From assembly GCA_013289855.1 (NCBI GenBank), contig JABCZD010000019.1, forward strand, positions 1-64,000: a stretch of 64,000 nucleotides of DNA, given 5' to 3'. The translations under genes were made by a program, and so were the position numbers. Source of the DNA: Acidobacteriota bacterium. GTDB lineage: Bacteria; Acidobacteriota; Terriglobia; Acidiferrales; UBA7541. Position 1 is the stretch's first letter, and the number at the start of each line of letters is the position of its first letter. This document shows, piece after piece, positions 50,157-58,217 of the stretch. The notes beneath the pieces were generated by a model. The model had not been told where the DNA came from, ran no database searches, and worked only from the letters and a program-made list of their open reading frames with translations.

Positions 50157-50705
50157 ATGTCACGCGGGAGAAAGACCACAGCTGGCACGGTATTGGTGGG
50201 CATCATCATGGGCTCTACCTCCGACTGGGAAACCATGGAGCATGCTTCTGCAACGCTGACCTCGCTCGGCGTGGCGCACGAAACGCGCGTGGTCTCCGCG
50301 CACCGCACGCCCGATCTGCTCTTTGCGTATGCTTCGTCGGCGGAATCTCGCGGAATGGAAGTGTTGATCGCCGGAGCAGGCGGGGCGGCGCATCTTCCGG
50401 GCATGACCGCCTCCAAAACGGTTTTGCCGGTGCTTGGCGTGCCAGTGGAGTCGAAAGCTTTAAAAGGGCTGGACTCGTTGCTCTCCATTGCACAAATGCC
50501 CGGTGGCATTCCCGTGGGGACACTGGCCATCGGCAAGGCTGGGGCGATTAACGCGGCGCTGCTGGCGGCAGCGATTCTGGGCGGGAAATATCCGCGCATT
50601 CGCGAAGCGCTTCGGCGGTTTCGCGCCTCGCAAACCAAACGCGTGCTGGCGCATCCGAATCCGGCTCAGGCCCCTGGACAAAAAAAGAAAAGGAAGTCCG
50701 CGTGA
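50157..50705 (+). CDS. purE: N5-carboxyaminoimidazole ribonucleotide mutase
   Basis: Class I PurE interconverts N5-CAIR and CAIR in purine synthesis. The 182-residue protein has GIIMGSTSDWETM (about 15-27), VSAHRTPDLLFAY (about 48-60), IAGAGGAAHLPGMTAS and LGVPVESKALKGLDSLLSIAQMP, the class I signature. The ATG at 50157 is chosen because the longer frame begins in the palindrome and carries no homology. The C-terminus is a Lys/Arg tail (PGQKKKRKSA). It overlaps purK as GTGA. Confidence 0.96.
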   Translation: MSRGRKTTAGTVLVGIIMGSTSDWETMEHASATLTSLGVAHETRVVSAHRTPDLLFAYASSAESRGMEVLIAGAGGAAHLPGMTASKTVLPVLGVPVESKALKGLDSLLSIAQMPGGIPVGTLAIGKAGAINAALLAAAILGGKYPRIREALRRFRASQTKRVLAHPNPAQAPGQKKKRKSA

Positions 50706-51895
50706 ACGTTGGGATCCTCGGCGGCGGACAGTTGGGTTACATGCTGGCCTTGGCGGGCTATCCGCTGGGACTGCAATTCCGCTTCCTCGATCCGTCTCCG
50801 GAAGCGCCGGTTGGGCGCATTGCATTGCGCGTGAACGCGGATTTTACGAACGCGGAGGCGCTGGAGCGTTTTGCGAATGGCCTCGACCTGGTTACCTACG
50901 AATTCGAAAACGTTCCGGTAGCTAGCGTAAAAGCGTTGGCGCAACGTCTCCCAGTATTTCCCCCACCTTTGGCGCTTGAGACGGCACAGGATCGCCTGAG
51001 CGAAAAGAGCTTGTTTCGCAAATTGGGAATCGTCACGGCGGAGTTCGTCGCGGTGAAGGGCACCGATGAGCTTGCCGGGGCGGTGAAAAAGCTTGGACTT
51101 CCCGCAATATTGAAAACCTGCCGGATGGGCTACGACGGCAAGGGGCAGTGGCTGCTGCGTACCGGCGAGGATGTTGCGCGCGCCAGGTCGCAGATGCCGG
51201 AGGCATTGCCGGCGGGTTCGGGCGCGGCAACGGCTAGCGAGCCGCCATACGTCTTAGAACGGCTGGTGGCGTTCTCGCGGGAACTTTCCATTCTTGCGGT
51301 GCGGTCGCGAACAGGAGAGATCGTGTTTTATCCGCCGGTGGAAAACCATCACCGCGAAGGAATTCTGCGTCTTTCGCTGGCGCCCGCGCCCCAGTTGAAT
51401 GCCAAGACGCAAGCCGCAGCGGAAGACATTGCGCGGCAAGTGCTGGAAGCCCTCGATTACGTGGGCGTTCTGGCCATTGAGCTGTTCGAATGCGACGGAA
51501 CCTTGCTTGCCAACGAAATGGCGCCCCGCGTCCACAATTCCGGGCATTGGACGATTGAGGGCGCGATTACCAGCCAATTCGAAAACCATCTGCGGGCGGT
51601 GTGCGGGTTTCCCCTGGGCTCGACGGTGGCCATCGGGCATTCCGCGATGCTGAATCTGATTGGCGATGTGCCGAATCCTGCCGAAGTCTTGTGCATCCCC
51701 GACGCGCATCTGCATTTGTACGGGAAATCGCCTCGGCCGGGGCGGAAGCTGGGGCACGTGACGTTGCATGCCAGCTCCAATAAGTTGCTGGCGGAACGCT
51801 TAGCAGACCTTCCGGCGTTCTTTCAGAGGCCGATTTTCTGCCTCGATGCTGCGCTGAAGGCTTGTTCCGACTCGGCCACCGCTTCCGCACTCTAG
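50702..51895 (+). CDS. purK: N5-carboxyaminoimidazole ribonucleotide synthase
   Basis: PurK makes N5-CAIR from AIR, bicarbonate and ATP. The 397-residue ATP-grasp enzyme has GILGGGQLGYMLALAGYPLG (3-22), ENVPV, CRMGYDGKGQW (about 140-150), LERLVAFSRELSILAVRS and a final acidic EMAPRVHNSGHWTIEGAITSQFENHLRA. Start GTG 50702 overlapping purE (GTGA). The pair is the usual purE-purK. Confidence 0.97.
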   Translation: MNVGILGGGQLGYMLALAGYPLGLQFRFLDPSPEAPVGRIALRVNADFTNAEALERFANGLDLVTYEFENVPVASVKALAQRLPVFPPPLALETAQDRLSEKSLFRKLGIVTAEFVAVKGTDELAGAVKKLGLPAILKTCRMGYDGKGQWLLRTGEDVARARSQMPEALPAGSGAATASEPPYVLERLVAFSRELSILAVRSRTGEIVFYPPVENHHREGILRLSLAPAPQLNAKTQAAAEDIARQVLEALDYVGVLAIELFECDGTLLANEMAPRVHNSGHWTIEGAITSQFENHLRAVCGFPLGSTVAIGHSAMLNLIGDVPNPAEVLCIPDAHLHLYGKSPRPGRKLGHVTLHASSNKLLAERLADLPAFFQRPIFCLDAALKACSDSATASAL

Positions 51896-51977
51896 GATTT
51901 TGTTCGAATGGCGCGGGCATGGCCTGCTAGTGGGCCGGTTGCCGCGTGCGCCCCGCGATGCTACGATTCCTTGGTCC

Positions 51978-52766
51978 ATGACTCCCACCGATCACCGCGA
52001 CGGCTCCGACGTGCGCCTGCGCATTGGCATTCCCTGGCGGACCACGAGGGAGGAGCAAAACTCTACCCGCCAAAAGCTGGACTACTATTTTGCCGCCGTG
52101 CGGCAGGGCGGAGCCGAGCCGGTGGCCGTTTCGCTCCAACTTTCGCCCGCGCAACTCGCCGATGAGCTTAGTAGACTAGCCGGGTTTGTGCTGCCCGGCA
52201 GCCCTTCGGATGTGGACCCGGCGCGATACGGCGCGGAGCGCCACGCTAAGACCACGGATATCGACGAGAATCGCTATAAGACGGACGCAGCTATCCTCGC
52301 TCACGCGTTTGCCAGTGGAAAGCCAGTGTTTGCTATATGTTACGGCTGTCAGGCGCTGAATGTTTTCCTTGGGGGCACGCTGATCCAAGACATTCCTTCG
52401 GAACGGCCCGACGCTTTGGTGCACGGCAAAACCGATCAGGCCGCAGGTGCAACAGCCGCTGACTTACAGCACTACGCAAGTTTGGCCACCGGCAGCCGCT
52501 TGGCTGCGCTGAACGGCTCCGCCCAAGCCACGATTAACACCAGTCATCATCAGGCGATTGGGGTGCCCGGCAAGAGTCTCCTGGTTACGGCGCAGGCGCC
52601 GGACGGTATTGTCGAGGGCGTCGAGTGGCGCGGCGACGGCCATTGGGTCATTGGGGTGCAGTGGCACCCGGAGCGCATGGCTGGAGACGCGTTCGCCTCG
52701 CGCCTGTTTGAGGACTTTGTTGCCGCCGTGCGCGTATCGCGCGGCGCAGTCGCGCAATCACGATAA
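51978..52766 (+). CDS. Class-I glutamine amidotransferase-like peptidase (gamma-glutamyl type)
   Basis: A 262-residue protein of the PuuD-like GATase family that hydrolyses gamma-glutamyl substrates. Nucleophile C121 sits in FAICYGCQALNVFLGG; the usual motif is GICRGxQ, and here Tyr replaces Arg and an extra Cys124 follows. The catalytic His and Glu occur in VIGVQWHPERM. The ATG at 51978 is chosen; the frame extends to 51900 but without homology. It follows purK by 82 bp. A role in polyamine or gamma-glutamyl recycling is likely, but the substrate is unproven. Confidence 0.88.
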   Translation: MTPTDHRDGSDVRLRIGIPWRTTREEQNSTRQKLDYYFAAVRQGGAEPVAVSLQLSPAQLADELSRLAGFVLPGSPSDVDPARYGAERHAKTTDIDENRYKTDAAILAHAFASGKPVFAICYGCQALNVFLGGTLIQDIPSERPDALVHGKTDQAAGATAADLQHYASLATGSRLAALNGSAQATINTSHHQAIGVPGKSLLVTAQAPDGIVEGVEWRGDGHWVIGVQWHPERMAGDAFASRLFEDFVAAVRVSRGAVAQSR

Positions 52767-52916
52767 AACATTAGTCGAAATGGTCTTAGCGTGCTCACCT
52801 CGGTCTGGCGGGAGTTCAGGACTGCGTCGGGACGATTGCGACTTTCGCGTTGAGTGACGACCCGTCGCAACGTGTGAGCAATTCTGGATTCGATTTTCAA
52901 CTTTCTGGGGGACAGC

Positions 52917-53681
52917 ATGATTTCATTGGCAGGCAAGGCGGCACTCATCACCGGAGGTTCGCGTGGGATTGGGGCGGCGGCGGTAAAGCTTTTTGCGCAA
53001 GCCGGCGCGGATGTGGTCTTCAACTACAACAAAGCAAAGGAAGCCGCCAAGGAACTTGAGAAAGAAGCCGGGAAGCACGGAACGCGCGTGGAGGCCTTCA
53101 AGGCCGACGTCGGCCGCCATGCCGACAATAAAAAGCTCGTCGAGCAGACCATTGCGCGCTTGGGCAGGCTGGACATCCTGGTGGCCAACGCCGGCATTTG
53201 GAACCTGGAAGATTTGCCCATCGAGAAAATGAGCGAAACGCAGTGGGACGACATGATCCGCATTAACCTGAAAAGCGTTTATTCCATCATCCACTTTGCC
53301 GTGCCGCACATGATCAAACAGAAGTCCGGGCGCATCATCCCCATCAGCTCGACTGCGGGCCAGCGCGGAGAATCGTTTCATACCCACTACGGCGCATCCA
53401 AGGGTGCGATTATCAGCCTAACTAAGGGCTTGGCGACAGAACTGGCGCGGCATGGCATCCTCGTAAATTCCGTTGCACCAGGATGGGTGGCGACGGACAT
53501 GTCCAATCCCGTCCTCGAAACCAAGAACGGCCAGAAGATGGCGGCAGCGGCGATTCCGCTGGGACGCCCGGCGACGGCCGAAGAAGTTGCCGGGCCGATC
53601 CTGTTCCTCGCGTCGGATTTAGCCAACTTCCTTACCGGCGAAGTCATCAATGTAAACGGAGGTTCGGTTTTGTGCGGATGA
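52917..53681 (+). CDS. SDR-family oxidoreductase, FabG-like
   Basis: A 254-residue classical short-chain dehydrogenase. The NAD(P) motif is TGGSRGIG (12-19), NAG is at about 91-93, the catalytic Ser in ISSTAG, and the YxxxK in THYGASKGAI (about 159-163). Asn37 in FNYNKAKE suggests NADP preference is open. The final GGSVLCG is family-like. The most similar enzymes are 3-oxoacyl-ACP reductases and sugar/alcohol dehydrogenases, so the substrate is unknown. Start ATG 52917; the stop overlaps the next gene as ATGA. Confidence 0.93.
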   Translation: MISLAGKAALITGGSRGIGAAAVKLFAQAGADVVFNYNKAKEAAKELEKEAGKHGTRVEAFKADVGRHADNKKLVEQTIARLGRLDILVANAGIWNLEDLPIEKMSETQWDDMIRINLKSVYSIIHFAVPHMIKQKSGRIIPISSTAGQRGESFHTHYGASKGAIISLTKGLATELARHGILVNSVAPGWVATDMSNPVLETKNGQKMAAAAIPLGRPATAEEVAGPILFLASDLANFLTGEVINVNGGSVLCG

Positions 53682-54523
53682 AGTTTGTGCGCTTGGCGAT
53701 GACATTGCTTTTGCTCTGCCCTGCGTTCGCGGGCCGCGCGAATGCGCAAAATCCGGACACCATGACGCAGGAGCAAAGCGTTGCCAAGGCGCGCGAGATT
53801 CTAGCGCAGTTGATCGACGCGCTCGGCGGAGCCTCGTACACCGAAGTGCACGAACGAGCGTGTGAAGGGCGGCGCGCAAACATTGGTCACGCCGGTGAGC
53901 TGGCTGGTTACGTCGAGTTCAAGGATTACTGGGGCTATCCTGATAAGCATCGCGTCGATTATGGAAAAAAAGGCAACATCATCGACATGTTTAACGGCGA
54001 CAATGGCTGGACCCTGGACCGCAGCGGGGTGAACGAAGAACCGGCGCCCGCACTGGCAGACTTTCAGGACTCCGTGAAGCGCAACATTGACAATATCCTG
54101 CGGCTGCATTTGAACGACAAAGACGTTTACCCGCGTTATGGTGGCATGGATCTGGTGGACTTGCGGGAAGTAGATTGGGTGGAATTTGCCGATGTGGAGG
54201 CGGAACGGACGCAACGCCTCGCCGTGGACCGCTCCACCCACCTTTTGGTGCGCAGCACGATTACTACCGTGGATCCCACTTTCAACCAGCGCACCAAAGA
54301 GACCACCATCTATACGAACTACCAGCGGCTCGGCGGAGTCATGACGCCGCTGCAAATTTCCCGCGAACGCGACGGCCGCCGCACTTATCAAGTCTTCTAT
54401 AGCGGCTGCCAATACAATTCGGGCATCCCGGCGGATTTTTTTACAAAGGCTTCGCTGGAAAAAAGATTCGCGGAAGTGGGCAATAAGAAGGAAAAAGATA
54501 TCTACAAGAACAGCCGTGAGTGA
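53678..54523 (+). CDS. Secreted protein of unknown function
   Basis: A 281-residue exported protein, coupled to the SDR by ATGA. The signal peptide is MKFVRLAMTLLLLCPAFAGRANAQ (cleaved near 24). The mature domain is beta-rich: GYVEFKDYWGYPDKHRVDYGKKGNIIDMFNGDNGWTLDR, DREVDWVEFADVE and TKETTIYTNYQRLGGVMTPLQISRERDGRRTYQVF, a layout similar to LolA-like or outer-membrane lipoprotein-sorting proteins. The match is too weak to name a family. It converges on the tRNA-Leu gene. Confidence 0.75.
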   Translation: MKFVRLAMTLLLLCPAFAGRANAQNPDTMTQEQSVAKAREILAQLIDALGGASYTEVHERACEGRRANIGHAGELAGYVEFKDYWGYPDKHRVDYGKKGNIIDMFNGDNGWTLDRSGVNEEPAPALADFQDSVKRNIDNILRLHLNDKDVYPRYGGMDLVDLREVDWVEFADVEAERTQRLAVDRSTHLLVRSTITTVDPTFNQRTKETTIYTNYQRLGGVMTPLQISRERDGRRTYQVFYSGCQYNSGIPADFFTKASLEKRFAEVGNKKEKDIYKNSRE

Positions 54524-54534
54524 ATTTCAGTAAT

Positions 54535-54621
54535 TGGTGCCCGGGAGAGGACTCGAACCTCCACGACCTTGCGGCCACTAGAACCTGAATCTAGCGCGTC
54601 TGCCAGTTCCGCCACCTGGGC
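54535..54621 (-). tRNA. tRNA-Leu(CAG)
   Basis: Read on the minus strand, the gene starts GCCCAGG and has a D-arm GCGGAACTGGCAGACGC, anticodon stem CTAGA/TCTAG with loop TTCAGGT (anticodon CAG at 54587-54585, decoding CUG), a long variable arm of type-II tRNA, T-arm GAGGTTCGAGTCCTC, and CCCGGGC-A-CCA. CCA is encoded. The acceptor stem has an A-C mismatch at the fifth pair. The long variable arm plus anticodon fit leucine. Confidence 0.96.
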
Positions 54622-54693
54622 ACCGTATCGGAGACCCCGAAACGCACCAGATTGCGAACTGCGGTACGCCCGAAGTCGTGCAGATTGATAGTT

Positions 54694-54723
54694 ATTTTAG
54701 CAGACTGGCACGGCTTATTCCAA
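54694..54723 (-). promoter_or_regulatory. Promoter of tRNA-Leu
   Basis: On the minus strand, TTGGAA (54723-54718) and TAAAAT (54699-54694) are separated by 18 bp. The leader to the tRNA 5' end at 54621 would be about 66 nt. Confidence 0.5.
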
Positions 54724-54853
54724 GCGACTCGGGTCTTCTTTTAGAACTGCCACTGTACCGCAGTCGGTATCTAAGTTGGAATATATGCGCACACGAAAGT
54801 CAAGGCTGGCATCGCCAGCATCAGCGATTTAGTACAGCTGTACCAAATTTTGC

Positions 54854-54882
54854 TTGACCAAAATGATGCATCTCTATATACT
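54854..54882 (+). promoter_or_regulatory. Orphan sigma-70-like promoter on the plus strand
   Basis: TTGACC (54854-54859) and TATACT (54877-54882) are separated by exactly 17 bp. The palindromes at 54805-54819 and 54832-54843 lie just upstream, in the position of operators. No plus-strand gene follows in this window; a transcript would run into the 82-bp element and then antisense to the fucosidase 3' end. Confidence 0.6.
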
Positions 54883-54974
54883 ATTACCTGTGGGTTATAA
54901 TACCCCTCCTCGGACGCGCCTGCCAGTTCATCCCCCAGGATAACTATTTGTCAAACATTTTTGCGGCGTAAGTC

Positions 54975-55056
54975 GTTTAGGATGAACACTTATGAAAGGT
55001 TGTGAAAACAAAGGGACTTAAAGTACCTGTGTTTTCACAACCTTTCGCAATTCCCG
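54975..55056 (-). repeat. 82-bp dispersed palindromic element, copy 2
   Basis: This copy is inverted with respect to copy 1 (16371-16452), 72 of 82 identical, no gaps. Its 17-bp stem arms (54994-55010 and 55030-55046) pair perfectly, better than copy 1. It ends 25 bp from the fucosidase stop and could also serve as a terminator for that operon. Confidence 0.8.
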
Positions 55057-55080
55057 GGGGGACTGCCGCTGCGGCTTCCT

Positions 55081-56724
55081 CTATCTGCGGATGGAAGTCA
55101 GAACAAACTTGAAACAATAGGCGTAGTTTCCAGGCGCCTGAGGAGGCAGATGAAGGTGCACGCCGTCCGGTTTCTGCTCGTAGGCCAGACTGCCGTCAAA
55201 TCCAAGCAAGGAAACTGACTCAATCGTTGAGTTTCCTAAGGCTGCGGCGAGCAAATGTATCACCGCCTCATGATTCGCCGGCCAAGCCATGGCGAACACG
55301 TAGAGAATATTTCCTTTGGTGGTGAAACGAAAATCCTCGGCGGTGAAGAGCTTGGCGTCGCTGTCGTGAAAGGGTCCTTCAACCACGGCTGTAGGCCCTT
55401 CGCCGAACTTGCTCCACGGGCGTGTGCCGTAGATGCCTTCGCCGTTGATTCTCAGCCAGGAGCCAATGTCGCGAAGAATGCTTTGCACCTGCTCAGGAAT
55501 GGTACCGTCCGAACGCGGGCCAACGTTGACGAGCAGATTTCCGTTCTTGCTGACGATGTCGATAAGCTGATGAACGATCATGTCCGCCGATTTGAAATTG
55601 TCATTTTCAATGTAGCCCCAGGACTTGTTGCTGATGGAGGTGTCGGTCTGCCAATACAGCGGACGAATCCCAGACAATTGCCCGCGTTCGATATCGAGAA
55701 CGGCGGAATGCTCCTGCATCGCGCTTAGCTTGTAGTTCAGCACCGGAACTTTGCCCTGGCTCGCCGCATGGTTGTAATAGAAGGAGGCGAACCTGGCAAC
55801 ATGGCGACGAGCGCTGGGCTGGCCGATCCACCAATCGAAATACATAATGTCCGGATTGTACTTTTCAACGATTTCAGCGTCGCGAGCCAGCCAGTCGTCG
55901 AGATACTCGTTGCTGAGATAAGTCCAGTCCTCCAGCAGACTGTTTTTTCCTTCGAGCCAGGAATGCGCCGGACCGTAGAACGCGGCATACTTGGGATCAT
56001 TCACGTCCGCATCAAGCTTCCGGCCGCCATCGAGGAAAAAATCGTGTTCGATGCGGTGCGAGGAAGCTCCCAGGCGCAGGCCTCGAGAGCGCAGCGATTT
56101 TGCCAGGTCGCCATACACGTCGCGGCGCGGACCCATTTTTACCGCCGTCCAATCGGAGAGGCCACTATCGTACATGGCGAAACCATCGTGGTGTTCAAAT
56201 ACAGGCACGACGTACTTTGCTCCCGAAGATTTAAAAAGTTCGGCCCACTGATCGGGATCAAAGTGCGCTGCAGTGAAACGCGGAATGAAATCTTTGTACC
56301 CGAACTGCGTAAGCGGACCATACGAAGCGAGTTCGTGTTTGTACTCTTCAGAGCCTTCCTGGTACATCATCCGCGGGTACCATTCGCTGCCGAAGGCCGG
56401 AACGGAGTAAACGCCCCAATGGATGAAGATGCCGAACTTCGCGTCTTTGTACCAATCGGGAATCTCGTACTGGCGCAGCGATTCCCAATCGGGGCGATAG
56501 GGACCAGCGTTAACGGTGCGATCGACGTCCGCCAGGAGGGCCTTGCGCGCGTCGGCGTACTTGGCGCTCGCCTGCTGCCAAACTTGGTCGATCTGCTGCG
56601 GCGAATCGCCGGTCGTAGGTTTCGTACTCGACGAAACGCCTTGCGCACAAACCGGCGACTCGACGAGAAAACAGGCGAGTAGACACGCGCCGAGCAGAAA
56701 CATTTGCGAGAAGGTTTTTTGCAT
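55081..56724 (-). CDS. Secreted alpha-L-fucosidase (GH29)
   Basis: A 547-residue exported glycoside hydrolase of family 29 that releases L-fucose. The signal peptide is MQKTFSQMFLLGACLLACFLVESPVCAQ (about 1-28) and the start is ATG 56724; the frame extends another 50 residues upstream without a signal. The GH29 barrel has FGIFIHWGVYSVPAFGSEWYPRMM (98-120), EHHDGF (177-182), and the nucleophile D297 in DIMYFDWWIG. GNLLVNVGPRSDGTIP near residue 410 is the conserved C-terminal part, followed by a beta domain. It is the last gene of the sugar operon, 55 bp after the transporter. Confidence 0.95.
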   Translation of the reverse strand: MQKTFSQMFLLGACLLACFLVESPVCAQGVSSSTKPTTGDSPQQIDQVWQQASAKYADARKALLADVDRTVNAGPYRPDWESLRQYEIPDWYKDAKFGIFIHWGVYSVPAFGSEWYPRMMYQEGSEEYKHELASYGPLTQFGYKDFIPRFTAAHFDPDQWAELFKSSGAKYVVPVFEHHDGFAMYDSGLSDWTAVKMGPRRDVYGDLAKSLRSRGLRLGASSHRIEHDFFLDGGRKLDADVNDPKYAAFYGPAHSWLEGKNSLLEDWTYLSNEYLDDWLARDAEIVEKYNPDIMYFDWWIGQPSARRHVARFASFYYNHAASQGKVPVLNYKLSAMQEHSAVLDIERGQLSGIRPLYWQTDTSISNKSWGYIENDNFKSADMIVHQLIDIVSKNGNLLVNVGPRSDGTIPEQVQSILRDIGSWLRINGEGIYGTRPWSKFGEGPTAVVEGPFHDSDAKLFTAEDFRFTTKGNILYVFAMAWPANHEAVIHLLAAALGNSTIESVSLLGFDGSLAYEQKPDGVHLHLPPQAPGNYAYCFKFVLTSIRR

Positions 56725-56779
56725 GAAAGTTTTCCTTTGTAGCTTCCTGGAGGTGGTCGCTAACAACACCAACGCAAAT

Positions 56780-58132
56780 TTAATCCCCATGGGTAGCACT
56801 TGCGGGTTCGCTGAGTGAATTGGAGATGGAGGCGCGGCGTGAACCGAAAAAGGAGTACGCGCAGATATAAACATAAGCGGCCAATGGAATGGCGTAAGCC
56901 AAAGCCAAGCTGTGAAACTTTTCTGAAATCAGGCCCATTAGCGGGGTTAGAACCGCGCCGCCAACGATCGCCATGACCAGGAACGAGCCGCCAATTTTGG
57001 TGTTGGACCCGAGTCCCTTCAGGCCGAGCGCGAAAATTGTGGGGAACATCAACGACATGAAAAAGCTGGTGAGAAAGACGCACCAGATGCCAACCCAACC
57101 AGGATGAAACACGCCGACCGAAACGAGCGCAATGTTCGCCAATGCGTAAAAGCCCATAAGGCGGCTCGGCGAAATGAAGCGCATTAAATACGCGGAAGCG
57201 AAGCGCCCCACGCCAAAGGCCGCCAGCGTGCCGGTCAGAAAATATCCCGCTATTTTTTCGGGCTCGTGCGCATATTCTTGCACGTAAGGAATGAAATAGC
57301 TCCAGGTGCCAACTTGCGCGCCGACGTAAACAAATTGCGCCAGCACCGCAAGTACAAAATGTCTCTGACTGAGGAGCACCGTAAAGCTGCCGTGTTCGCC
57401 GTCGCGGGATTCTTTCTCGCTGGCGATAAAGGGAAATTTGGTGCGGATGATTAGCGCGGCCCAAGCGACGGCGAGACAGCCGATCACCAGATAGGGCTTC
57501 ACAACGCGCAGCGTTTCAAAGCGCAGATAAGCGTCATAGGAATGCGCCGCCTGACGGGCAAGGATTTCCTGAGGACTCAGTTCGACGCCAGAAAAAATGA
57601 AAATCGTCCCTACTAAAGCGCCGGTGATAGCGCCGATGGGATTAAAAGCTTGAGAAAAATTCAGGCGGCGTTCGGAGCTGTCCGGATCGCCGAGCTGCGC
57701 AATAAAAGGATTAGAGGCGGTCTCCAGGAAAGACAAACCGCTGGCAATAACGAACAGTGCAAAAAGAAAAAATCCGTAACTACCAATCAGCGCAGCGGGC
57801 CAGAACAGAAATGCACCCGCAGCAAAGAGCAGCAAGCCTACAACGAATCCCGCTTTGTAGCCGGCGCGTTTCATGATCAGGGCCGCCGGAATCGCCAGGA
57901 GAAAATATCCCATGTAGAAGGCGGATTGCACCAGTCCGGCCTGAAAACGAGAAATCGCAAACGACTTCATGAATTGGCGAATCAAAACATCGTTCAGGTT
58001 GTTGGGAATCCCCCAGAGAAAAAATAGCGCGGTGACCAGAATGAACGGAACGATTTGCCCAGCAGGAAACAAGGAATGACCCGCGCCAGGCGTCGCGACT
58101 CTAGCGGCATTTTCGATTTGCGACTTGGCCAT
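56780..58132 (-). CDS. FucP-like sugar:proton symporter
   Basis: A 450-residue major-facilitator-superfamily transporter with 12 predicted helices. LFFLWGIPNNLNDVLIRQFMKSF (about 36-58) is the FucP-family mark, and RFASAYLMRFISPSRLMGFYAL and FMSLMFPTIFALGLKGLG (about 360-380) fit too. FucP carries L-fucose and related sugars with protons across the inner membrane. Start ATG 58132; a longer frame from 58306 is less likely. It precedes the secreted fucosidase, consistent with uptake of the released fucose. Confidence 0.92.
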   Translation of the reverse strand: MAKSQIENAARVATPGAGHSLFPAGQIVPFILVTALFFLWGIPNNLNDVLIRQFMKSFAISRFQAGLVQSAFYMGYFLLAIPAALIMKRAGYKAGFVVGLLLFAAGAFLFWPAALIGSYGFFLFALFVIASGLSFLETASNPFIAQLGDPDSSERRLNFSQAFNPIGAITGALVGTIFIFSGVELSPQEILARQAAHSYDAYLRFETLRVVKPYLVIGCLAVAWAALIIRTKFPFIASEKESRDGEHGSFTVLLSQRHFVLAVLAQFVYVGAQVGTWSYFIPYVQEYAHEPEKIAGYFLTGTLAAFGVGRFASAYLMRFISPSRLMGFYALANIALVSVGVFHPGWVGIWCVFLTSFFMSLMFPTIFALGLKGLGSNTKIGGSFLVMAIVGGAVLTPLMGLISEKFHSLALAYAIPLAAYVYICAYSFFGSRRASISNSLSEPASATHGD

Positions 58133-58217
58133 TGTTCGCGCGCTCCTGAACAACGAGGTGCCTGGTCCGTGTCTCCGCTTACGAATCACTTCGCCAAATG
58201 AATGCCGAACGAACCCG

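Larger units (their letters stand above)
54622..55080. other. 459-bp intergenic region, tRNA-Leu to fucosidase
   Basis: It is A/T-richer than its surroundings. It contains the tRNA promoter, an orphan plus-strand promoter, two small palindromes (GTACAGCTGTAC at 54832-54843; GCTGGC-ATC-GCCAGC at 54805-54819) and one copy of the 82-bp dispersed element. No supported protein gene. Confidence 0.7.
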
